6,213 nucleotides of DNA from Dehalococcoidia bacterium (GTDB lineage Bacteria > Chloroflexota > Dehalococcoidia > UBA6926). Of this stretch, positions 1-5,278 are shown piece after piece; within the stretch, counting starts at the first letter, position 1; each line of letters begins with the position of its first letter. The DNA is taken from positions 1 through 6,213 of the forward strand of contig JAAXGS010000010.1 in the NCBI GenBank assembly GCA_012271225.1, in the 5' to 3' direction. Position numbers and translations under genes: made by a program. The notes beneath the pieces are model-generated. The model was not told where the DNA came from. It did no database searches and worked only from the letters and a program-made list of their open reading frames with translations.

Positions 1-665
1 ACGCCCTCTCCGGACACGTCCCGCGTCACGGAGGGGTTGGCGTTCTTTCGGGCCGTCTTGTCGATCTCATCGATGTAGATGATGCCGCGCTGCGCCCGTG
101 ACACGTCATAATCCGCCGCCTGGATCAGGCGCAACAGGATGTTCTCCACGTCCTCCCCGACGTAGCCCGCCTCCGTCAGCGACGTCGCGTCCGCGATGGC
201 GAACGGCACGTTCAGGATGCGCGCGAGCGTCTGCGCCAATAGCGTCTTGCCGCTCCCCGTCGGGCCGACAAGCAGGATATTCGTCTTGTCCAACTCAACG
301 TCATCATCCTGGCCATCGTGCGGGGCGTTGCGCTTGTAGTGGTTGTAGACGCCGACGCTCAGCACGCGCTTGGCGCGTTCCTGCCCGATGACGAAATCAC
401 TGAGCAGCGTATAGATTTCCCTGGGGGTCGGGATCGGCTGCGGCTCCTCGTCCGGTTTCTCCTCCTCGGCGGCCTGTTCGCGCTTTCGGGGCCGCGGGCG
501 CTCCTCCAGGATGCGGAGGCAGATCTGGACGCACTCATCGCAGATGTACGCCTTGTGATCAGGGCCCGCAAGGAGTCTGACAGAGCCCTCAGGTTTGTTG
601 CAGAAGGAGCAACGGTGGGGCGTCTCGCCATGCCCCCCGCGCCGTCTCCGCGTTTCATCCACCAT
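1..665 (-). CDS. clpX: ClpX, ATP-dependent unfoldase subunit of ClpXP (N-terminal part; C-terminus off the window)
   Basis: ClpX is the hexameric AAA+ unfoldase that recognises tagged substrates and threads them into ClpP in the cytoplasm. I see 221 complete codons. An N-terminal zinc-binding domain has Cys19-x2-Cys22 and Cys42-x2-Cys45. An acidic Glu/Pro-rich linker runs about 63-80. Then comes the AAA+ domain, with Walker A GPTGSGKT at 134-141, the ADATSLTEAGYVGEDVEN stretch at 158-175, and Walker B IIYIDEID at 195-202. The sequence runs off at base 1 in the conserved RDVSGEG segment, so about half of a normal ClpX (roughly 400-430 residues) is present. ATG at 665 is chosen because it starts just before the zinc domain; it is preceded by a G-rich GGGGTGG about 9 bases away, a weak Shine-Dalgarno. 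It follows clpP after 78 bases, in which I see no promoter or terminator, so co-transcription is likely. Identity is near certain. Confidence 0.97.
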   Translation of the reverse strand, partial: MVDETRRRRGGHGETPHRCSFCNKPEGSVRLLAGPDHKAYICDECVQICLRILEERPRPRKREQAAEEEKPDEEPQPIPTPREIYTLLSDFVIGQERAKRVLSVGVYNHYKRNAPHDGQDDDVELDKTNILLVGPTGSGKTLLAQTLARILNVPFAIADATSLTEAGYVGEDVENILLRLIQAADYDVSRAQRGIIYIDEIDKTARKNANPSVTRDVSGEG

Positions 666-743
666 TGCTGCGTGCCACCCCGTCCCTGCCCGTCAGTTTA
701 TGGCCCGGTGAAAAGGCCTGTCCGGTTGCGCGTAAGGCTCCGG

Positions 744-1418
744 TCAGGCGGCGCTTGCGTCGCTCGCCTCCGGCTCCGGCCCCGCGAGGACCTCATCCAC
801 AATGCCGTATTCCTTGGCCTGCTCCGCAGTGAGATAGTAATCGCGATCCATATCCCGCGCCACCTTTTCAACGGGTTGTTGGGAATGCTTGGAGAGGATG
901 CCGCGGATGATCTCCTGCAGACGGAGAATCTCCCGCGCCGCGATCTCGATGTCCGCCGCCTGCCCCTGCGCGCCGCCCATGGCCTGATGCATGTGGATGG
1001 TGGAGTTTGGCAGGGCGTAGCGCTTGCCGGGCGCGCCGGCGCACAACAGCACCGTGGCCATGCTGGCCGCCATGCCAACGCAGATGGTGGAAACGTCCGC
1101 GCGGATCAACTGCAGGGTGTCATAGATGGCCAGTCCGGACGTGATCACGCCGCCGGGGCTGCTGATATAGAGGGAAATGTCCTTGTCCGGGTCCTCGCGA
1201 TCGAGGTAGAGCAGCTGCGCGACGACCAGATTCGCAATCTGGTCATTGATGGGCGTGCCCAGAAAGATGATGCGCTCCTTGAGGAGGAGAGAGTAGATGT
1301 CAAAGGCGCGCTCACCCCGCGCGCCGGTCTCAATCACCATGGGCACAATGGCCTGCGCGCCCCCCGGCCCGATGCCGTGGGTCAGATCATCACCCTTCCA
1401 GCCTGTGACGTTCGTCAT
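744..1418 (-). CDS. clpP: ClpP, ATP-dependent Clp protease proteolytic subunit
   Basis: This is the serine peptidase (family S14) that forms the tetradecameric chamber degrading proteins delivered by ClpX. The product is 224 residues, slightly longer than typical (about 195-210). It has a glycine-rich N-terminal extension of about 25 residues before VPMVIE and an acidic Ala-rich tail from about 213. The catalytic triad is visible: Ser119 in GMAAS, His144 in HMHQ, and Asp193 in DRDYYL. The oligomer/handle segments KERIIFLG (47-54) and the conserved ISSPGG (85-90) are also present. I start at ATG 1418 because AAAGGAG lies 10 bases upstream. A farther in-frame ATG at 1481 would overlap tig, has no such signal, and would add 21 poorly conserved residues. 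It sits 43 bases after tig and 78 before clpX, consistent with one operon. The N-terminal extension may be a processed propeptide, as in other ClpP proteins (inference). Confidence 0.97.
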   Translation of the reverse strand: MTNVTGWKGDDLTHGIGPGGAQAIVPMVIETGARGERAFDIYSLLLKERIIFLGTPINDQIANLVVAQLLYLDREDPDKDISLYISSPGGVITSGLAIYDTLQLIRADVSTICVGMAASMATVLLCAGAPGKRYALPNSTIHMHQAMGGAQGQAADIEIAAREILRLQEIIRGILSKHSQQPVEKVARDMDRDYYLTAEQAKEYGIVDEVLAGPEPEASDASAA

Positions 1419-1428
1419 ATCGTGAACA

Positions 1429-1435
1429 CTCCTTT
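1429..1435 (-). promoter_or_regulatory. Shine-Dalgarno of clpP
   Basis: The minus strand reads AAAGGAG followed by a 10-base spacer and the ATG at 1418. It is the only strong ribosome-binding site directly in front of a gene start in this window, and it decides in favour of the 1418 start over the ATG at 1481. Confidence 0.8.
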
Positions 1436-1461
1436 GGCGCGATGCCTTCATCGTCTCCCGG

Positions 1462-2994
1462 CTATCCCGGGTTCTCCTCATCGGACGCGGCGGCTTCTTC
1501 GCTCACGGCCTGATCGTCAGCGTCCGCAGCCGGGCCGTCCGCGCTGCCGTCGTCGCGCTGCCCCCGCGCGATCTCAACCAGCATATCCATTGTCTTGCGG
1601 GCGACAAGCCGGCGCTGCACTGTATCGCGAGCCTCCTCACGCTCAAAGACCTGGCGGGCCTGTTCCCGCGCGGCCTCATCCGGCTGGGAGGCGACCACGC
1701 GCGCAACGTCCTCATCAATCTCCTCATCGGATGCCTCCAGCCCCGCTTCCTCCGCGAGATCGGTGATCAGCAGTCCCCGCAGCACGCGCGTCTCCGCCTG
1801 CGGCCGCACGGAATCACGCAGGCCGTCCACGCCCTGCCCGATGTTCTGCGCGTATGCCGCCAACGAGGTGCCCATTCCCCGCATCTGCTCATCCTGATCC
1901 TGCAGGATGCGGTCGATCTCCATGTCGATCATGACGGGCGGGTACGCGACGGTCGCAACACCCGCGAGAGAGTCCAGAACGCGCTCCTCATACTCCGCGC
2001 GCGCCTGCGTCTCAGCCCGCTCCGTCATATCGGAGCGGACGCGGTCGCGCAGGGCGTCAACCGTTTCAAACGCATCGTCGCCAAAGCCCTCGAGGGACTG
2101 CACCCATTCGTCGTCCATCTCCGGCAGGTTCTGCTCCTTGACCTCCCGGACGGTGACGGTGAAGTGGGCCTCCTTGCCGTTGAGGTTGCGGATGGTGAAA
2201 TCATCCGGGACGGAGATGCTGAACTCCCGGGTCTCGTCGGCGCTCATGCCAACAAGCCGCTCCGGAAAGCCGGGCGCGGGATAGGTCACGCTCTCCTGCG
2301 CCAGATAGCTGATCCCCGTCTCATCAAGAAAGACGCGCCGCTCCGTTGGGGCGGATTCACCCTCCCCAGCAGGCGCGTCCCCGTCCGCCTGCGGCGTATC
2401 GCTCGGCGCGCCGTCATCGTCCCCAGCCGCCGACGACGCGTCCGCAGCCTCGTCCGGCGCCTCATCCACGTATCCGCCGGCATCGATGGTCAGCAGATCG
2501 CCGAACTGAACGGGCCTGTCGGCCGGCTCCCACGGAGCGCCGCGGCGCCGTAGATCGTCCAGAACGCTCTCCACCTGGTCATCGGTGATCTCCGGCGTCT
2601 CCCAGTCCACGCGGATGGATGCGTAGTCCCCCAACTCGATCTCCGGATGCAGCGGGACGGTTGCGCGAAACGTGATTGGGTCCATGGACTCAATGTCCGT
2701 GACCTGGGGCTGGGCGATCGGTTCGAGCTCCTGCTGCTGAACCGCCTGCGCGAGCGTCCGTTCCAGCAGGGCCTCGATATCGTCCTGAATCAGGACATCC
2801 GCGCCGACATGCCGTTCAAAGATGATGCGGGGCGCCTTGCCCCTGCGGAAGCCCGGGATGGTGTAGCGCTGCACCAGCTTCCTGTAACTGCGCTGCTTGT
2901 GTTCCTCAATTTCCGCCTCGTCCAGCTCAATGAGCAGGCCGACCTGGCGATCAGGCATATCTTCAGGCGTTATCTTCACGCGCAGGCGCTCCAT
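1462..2994 (-). CDS. tig: Trigger factor, ribosome-associated chaperone and peptidyl-prolyl isomerase, with an acidic insert
   Basis: Trigger factor docks at the ribosomal tunnel exit and shields nascent chains. The 510-residue product has three domains. The N-terminal ribosome-binding domain carries the signature GFRRGKAP at 48-55. The FKBP-like PPIase domain spans roughly 158-285 (start FGDLLTIDAGGYVDE, later PGFPERLVGM at 241-250 and FTVTVREVKE). The helical C-terminal chaperone domain runs about 290-480. It is longer than the usual 430-470. The excess is an Asp/Ala/Gly/Pro/Ser-rich stretch at about residues 177-218, inserted between two PPIase strands, plus an acidic Ala-rich tail after 480. 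Translation starts at ATG 2994; no Shine-Dalgarno is visible upstream. A TATAAT promoter lies about 42 bases upstream, so tig can be transcribed independently of aspS. Downstream, clpP begins after 43 bases. The family call is secure; whether the insert affects activity is unknown. Confidence 0.95.
   Translation of the reverse strand: MERLRVKITPEDMPDRQVGLLIELDEAEIEEHKQRSYRKLVQRYTIPGFRRGKAPRIIFERHVGADVLIQDDIEALLERTLAQAVQQQELEPIAQPQVTDIESMDPITFRATVPLHPEIELGDYASIRVDWETPEITDDQVESVLDDLRRRGAPWEPADRPVQFGDLLTIDAGGYVDEAPDEAADASSAAGDDDGAPSDTPQADGDAPAGEGESAPTERRVFLDETGISYLAQESVTYPAPGFPERLVGMSADETREFSISVPDDFTIRNLNGKEAHFTVTVREVKEQNLPEMDDEWVQSLEGFGDDAFETVDALRDRVRSDMTERAETQARAEYEERVLDSLAGVATVAYPPVMIDMEIDRILQDQDEQMRGMGTSLAAYAQNIGQGVDGLRDSVRPQAETRVLRGLLITDLAEEAGLEASDEEIDEDVARVVASQPDEAAREQARQVFEREEARDTVQRRLVARKTMDMLVEIARGQRDDGSADGPAADADDQAVSEEAAASDEENPG
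2341..2466 (-). other. Low-complexity acidic insert inside the trigger factor PPIase domain
   Basis: Codons for trigger factor residues about 177-218 encode a run built almost only of Asp, Glu, Ala, Gly, Ser, Pro and Thr. Ordinary trigger factors pass from the FVDG-type strand to the next conserved strand through a short loop. No frame interruption is seen: the conserved PPIase sequence resumes in frame after it (RRVFLDE, then PGFPERLVG). It is predicted to be a disordered, highly negative loop. Confidence 0.7.
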
Positions 2995-3035
2995 GTTTGG
3001 TGTGCTGACGGATACCTGTGACAGGCGGAAAGCCT

Positions 3036-3062
3036 ATTATACATGGCGGCGCCGGCGGTCAG
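3036..3062 (-). promoter_or_regulatory. Sigma-A type promoter for tig(-clpP-clpX)
   Basis: In the 64-base gap between aspS and tig the minus strand carries a perfect TATAAT (3041-3036). A CTGACC (3062-3057) sits 15 bases upstream and matches TTGACA at four of six positions, with a shorter than ideal spacer. The predicted start near 3029 would give a leader of about 35 bases before the tig ATG. The perfect -10 in otherwise GC-rich DNA and its placement make this credible; the -35 is weak. Confidence 0.6.
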
Positions 3063-4894
3063 TCCGTGTTGGGGATGGACCGGGCGGGATCCCGCAGCTG
3101 CAGGTGCAGATCACGCAGTTGCTGCGCATCCACCGGGGACGGCGCGCTCATCATCAGGTCCTGGGCGGACTGCGTCTTGGGGAACGGGATCACCTCCCGG
3201 ATGTTCGGCTCTCCGGCAAGCACCATCACGGTGCGGTCTATTCCCGGCGCGAATCCGCCGTGCGGCGGCACGCCGTAGTCAAACGCCTCAAGCATATGGC
3301 CAAACCGCTCCTGTATCTGCTCCGGGGAGTGGCCCAGGAGCGCGAATATCCTGTCCTGCAGGGCGCGGTCATGAATCCTGATTGAGCCTGAACCAAGCTC
3401 AAGCCCGTTGACGACAAGGTCATAGGCGCGGGAACGCGCCGAGTCGGGAGATTCTTCCAGCAGTCCGACGTCCTCCGGAACGGGCGCGGTGAACGGATGA
3501 TGGACGGAGGTCAGCGCGCGGCCCCCCTCACCCTCGGCGTCCCCCGCCTCAAACAGGGGGAACTCTGTGATGAACGCAAAGGCAAGCTCATCAGGATCAG
3601 CCAGCGCCAGGCGGTGGCCAAGCTCTGCCCGCAGCGCGCTCAGCCCCGCGTTCACGATGTCCTCATGCGCCGCAACAATCAGCAGCAGGTCACCCGCCGA
3701 CGCGCCCATTGTCCGCGCGATCTCCTGAACCGCCTCAATCTCCAGGTGGCGCGCCAGCGCGGACCGCACGTGTTCTTGTCTCAGCGCTCCGATGGGCGTA
3801 TCCGGCTCTGCGTCAAGGCCGATTGTGGCGAGTCCGCGCGCGCCCTGCGTCCGCGCGATGTCCGTCAGGGCCTCCAGTTCACGCCTGCTGTAGCCGGCGC
3901 ATCCCGGCGCAACGATCCCCCGCACCGCGCCGCCGGGCTCCGTCAGAACGGAGGTCAGCACGGCAACGCCGGTGTCCCTGACAATTGCGGAGATGTCCGT
4001 GATCTCCATTCCAAATCGCAGATCCGGCTTGTCCGTGCCAAAGCGCCGCATGGCCTCCGCGTACGTCATGCGGGGAAACGGCGCGGGCACGCGCTTGGAC
4101 GGCGCGGCGGCGCCCGCAAGGCCGGTGTACAGGCTCTCCATCAGGTCCAGCACGTCCCGCTCATCCACGAAGCTCATCTCAAGGTCGAGCTGGGTGAATT
4201 CCGGCTGGCGATCTGCGCGCAGATCCTCGTCGCGAAAGCAGCGGGCAATCTGAAAATAGCGCTCGACGCCGGCGACCATGAGCAGCTGTTTGAGCTGCTG
4301 CGGCGACTGCGGCAGGGCATAGAAATATCCGGGATGAACGCGGGATGGAACAAGGTAGTCACGCGCCCCCTCCGGGGTGCTCTTCATGAGCATCGGCGTT
4401 TCAACCTCAAGGAATCCGCGCGCGTCCAGAAAATCGCGGATGTACTTGACCACCCTGTGGCGAAGCGCAAGATTCGCCGCCATCCTCTCCCGCCTGAGAT
4501 CAAGGTAGCGATAGCGCAGGCGAAGCGGCTCATCCACCTCAGAATCCTCATTGATGTAAAAGGGCGGCGTCTTTGAGGGATTGAGGACGTCCACGTCTGT
4601 GGCGTGGACCTCTATGTCTCCGGTGGCGAGGCGGGGGTTCTCCGTGCCGGCCGGCCGCGCGCGCACCTCCCCGGTCAGCGCCACAACCCACTCCGCGCGC
4701 AGGGTGTCCGCCGTCCGGTACGCCGCCTCCGCCGCGGACGGATCGACGACGGCCTGCACGAGGCCTGAGCGATCACGGATATCCAGAAAGATCAGCCCGC
4801 CGTGGTCGCGGCGTCGATGAACCCATCCGGCCAGCCTCACGTCCTGTCCGGCGTGGGCGGCCGTGAGTTCACCGCAGTTATGCGATTTCAGCAT
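3059..4894 (-). CDS. aspS: Aspartyl-tRNA synthetase, bacterial type, probably non-discriminating
   Basis: This class IIb synthetase charges tRNA with aspartate. The 611-residue product has an N-terminal OB-fold anticodon-binding domain (CGEL at 7-10, GWVHRRRDHGG at 23-33). The catalytic domain has motif 1 FLEVETPML (161-169), motif 2 FRDEDLRADRQPEFTQ (220-235) and motif 3 around GIDR (551-554). The bacterial-type GAD insertion domain lies between motifs 2 and 3, roughly 290-420. The length is normal for bacterial AspRS (about 590-610). His31 and Gly83 occupy positions where E. coli AspRS, which is specific for tRNA-Asp, has Leu and Lys. The His/Gly combination is associated with enzymes that also aspartylate tRNA-Asn for later amidation by GatCAB (inference here). 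I start at ATG 4894, which gives the family-typical N-terminus; no Shine-Dalgarno is visible. A TTG at 4942 would add 16 unrelated residues. tig follows after 64 bases with its own promoter. Confidence 0.96.
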   Translation of the reverse strand: MLKSHNCGELTAAHAGQDVRLAGWVHRRRDHGGLIFLDIRDRSGLVQAVVDPSAAEAAYRTADTLRAEWVVALTGEVRARPAGTENPRLATGDIEVHATDVDVLNPSKTPPFYINEDSEVDEPLRLRYRYLDLRRERMAANLALRHRVVKYIRDFLDARGFLEVETPMLMKSTPEGARDYLVPSRVHPGYFYALPQSPQQLKQLLMVAGVERYFQIARCFRDEDLRADRQPEFTQLDLEMSFVDERDVLDLMESLYTGLAGAAAPSKRVPAPFPRMTYAEAMRRFGTDKPDLRFGMEITDISAIVRDTGVAVLTSVLTEPGGAVRGIVAPGCAGYSRRELEALTDIARTQGARGLATIGLDAEPDTPIGALRQEHVRSALARHLEIEAVQEIARTMGASAGDLLLIVAAHEDIVNAGLSALRAELGHRLALADPDELAFAFITEFPLFEAGDAEGEGGRALTSVHHPFTAPVPEDVGLLEESPDSARSRAYDLVVNGLELGSGSIRIHDRALQDRIFALLGHSPEQIQERFGHMLEAFDYGVPPHGGFAPGIDRTVMVLAGEPNIREVIPFPKTQSAQDLMMSAPSPVDAQQLRDLHLQLRDPARSIPNTD

Positions 4895-5012
4895 GGGCAG
4901 GCAACGGAATGATCCTGCGTCGGCGTGTGTGCGTTCATCCAACTGTATTGATGGTGACAGGCCAGAGCGAGTTTCCGCGGTGAGCCTCTCTCACGCCGTA
5001 TGCGGCCCTGTG

Positions 5013-5050
5013 CTGGCCCGGTACGGCACGGCGGTAAAATTCCGGGCCAG
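5013..5050. repeat. Inverted repeat, 9-bp perfect stem with 20-base loop
   Basis: CTGGCCCGG (5013-5021) is matched exactly by CCGGGCCAG (5042-5050). The loop is relatively AT-rich at one end (TAAAAT). It directly abuts the next hairpin at 5051, which suggests a folded RNA rather than an isolated palindrome. The strand that would be transcribed is not settled; the minus strand would place it in the aspS leader. Confidence 0.5.
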
Positions 5051-5080
5051 AATGCCCGACGAGGCTTTTCGGACATTTTT
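5051..5080 (+). terminator. Terminator-like hairpin with T-tract on the plus strand (weak)
   Basis: AATGCCCGA (5051-5059) can pair with TCGGACATT (5069-5077), eight of nine pairs, around a 9-base loop. The plus strand continues into TTTTT at 5076-5080. That is the usual form of an intrinsic terminator for plus-strand transcription, yet no plus-strand gene ends here. It may instead be one arm of the aspS leader structure on the minus strand. Confidence 0.3.
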
Positions 5081-5081
5081 G

Positions 5082-5118
5082 GCATACCCGGTAGAAAGGA
5101 GGTGAAACCCGGGTATGC
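5082..5118. repeat. Hairpin presenting a Shine-Dalgarno / anti-Shine-Dalgarno loop
   Basis: GCATACCCGG (5082-5091) and CCGGGTATGC (5109-5118) form a perfect 10-bp stem around a 17-base loop. On the plus strand the loop contains TAGAAAGGAGGTGA, a very long Shine-Dalgarno. On the minus strand it reads TCACCTCCTTTCTA, the form of a bacterial 16S rRNA 3' tail. The minus strand orientation would put this about 190 bases ahead of aspS. The function is unknown. Confidence 0.6.
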
Positions 5119-5134
5119 AGCCCTGCACAGATTT

Positions 5135-5166
5135 ACCGTCACCGGCCTCAGCCACTGACCGTCACC
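5135..5166. repeat. Short direct repeat, two copies of 9 bases
   Basis: ACCGTCACC occurs at 5135-5143 and 5158-5166, with starts 23 bases apart (GGTGACGGT on the minus strand, just downstream of the candidate extended -10). It could be a pair of protein-binding half sites or chance. Confidence 0.25.
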
Positions 5167-5172
5167 ACGCCA

Positions 5173-5181
5173 ATCATAGCA
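5173..5181 (-). promoter_or_regulatory. Possible extended -10 promoter for aspS
   Basis: The minus strand reads TGCTATGAT, fitting the extended -10 form TGnTATAAT with one mismatch. It lies immediately after the hairpins that probably end the sigma-factor transcript. No -35 box is visible, since the 5181-5209 hairpin occupies that place. The sigma factor in this window keeps the His153 and Glu156 equivalents of residues that read extended -10 elements. Initiation near 5166 would give an aspS leader of about 270 bases. Confidence 0.35.
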
Positions 5182-5209
5182 TGACGCGGGGGTGGGACCC
5201 CCGCGTCAT
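5181..5209 (-). terminator. Second hairpin downstream of the sigma-factor gene (13-bp perfect stem)
   Basis: ATGACGCGGGGGT (5181-5193) pairs perfectly with ACCCCCGCGTCAT (5197-5209) across a three-base loop, making a very stable GC-rich stem. It lies 70-98 bases past the sigma-factor stop. No T-tract follows on the minus strand, so it is either a non-canonical terminator or a 3'-end stabilising structure. Confidence 0.5.
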
Positions 5210-5223
5210 TGCGGATGATTTCT

Positions 5224-5261
5224 TGTTGCGGGGCGGTCGCCCCCGGCGGCGCCCCGCAACA
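5224..5261 (-). terminator. First hairpin downstream of the sigma-factor gene (12-bp stem)
   Basis: TGTTGCGGGGCG (5224-5235) pairs perfectly with CGCCCCGCAACA (5250-5261) around a 14-base loop. It begins 18 bases past the TAA of the sigma-factor gene, which is the expected place for a transcript end. A U-tract is lacking on either strand. Together with the 5181-5209 hairpin it forms a tandem pair. Confidence 0.55.
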
Positions 5262-5278
5262 CTGGGGTAAAGTAAGTA

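Larger units (their letters stand above)
4895..5278. other. 384-base intergenic region between sigma factor gene and aspS, rich in inverted repeats
   Basis: No recognisable protein gene or known RNA gene is seen. On the minus strand it comprises the sigma-factor downstream hairpins (5261-5181), a possible extended -10 promoter (5181-5173), and then a putative aspS leader of about 270 bases. Between 4980 and 5118 small and medium inverted repeats follow each other almost without gaps: 4980-4994 (5 bp), 4995-5006 (4 bp), 5013-5050 (9 bp), 5051-5077 (8 of 9 bp) and 5082-5118 (10 bp). The region 4895-4979 shows nothing distinctive. Confidence 0.6.

Noticed and set aside
1419..1481. Upstream ATG at 1481 for clpP
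   Set aside because: It would overlap the tig stop and add an Arg-rich segment, and the good Shine-Dalgarno lies between it and the ATG at 1418.
318..1766. A 482-codon open frame on the plus strand across clpX, clpP and the end of tig
   Set aside because: It is antisense to three well-supported genes, its translation has no recognisable domain and is Arg/Pro/Ala-rich low-quality sequence, as expected for a mirror frame of GC-rich codons.
3497..4576. A 359-codon open frame on the plus strand inside aspS
   Set aside because: It is antisense to the conserved AspRS catalytic domain and shows no family features; a codon-bias shadow.
4895..4942. TTG start at 4942 extending AspRS by 16 residues
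   Set aside because: The added residues do not resemble any AspRS N-terminus, no ribosome-binding site precedes it, and ATG 4894 gives the normal start leading into CGEL.
5090..5118. Remnant of a 16S rRNA gene end
   Set aside because: Only the 14-base tail-like loop matches; the adjoining 16S sequence (such as GGCTGGA before the tail) is absent and replaced by the hairpin arms, so this is not an rRNA fragment.
5186..5205. T-box-like GGGTGGGACC...CCGCG on the plus strand
   Set aside because: It only superficially resembles the AGGGTGGNACCGCG element, arises from the perfect GC hairpin, and no synthetase gene lies downstream on the plus strand (aspS is on the minus strand).
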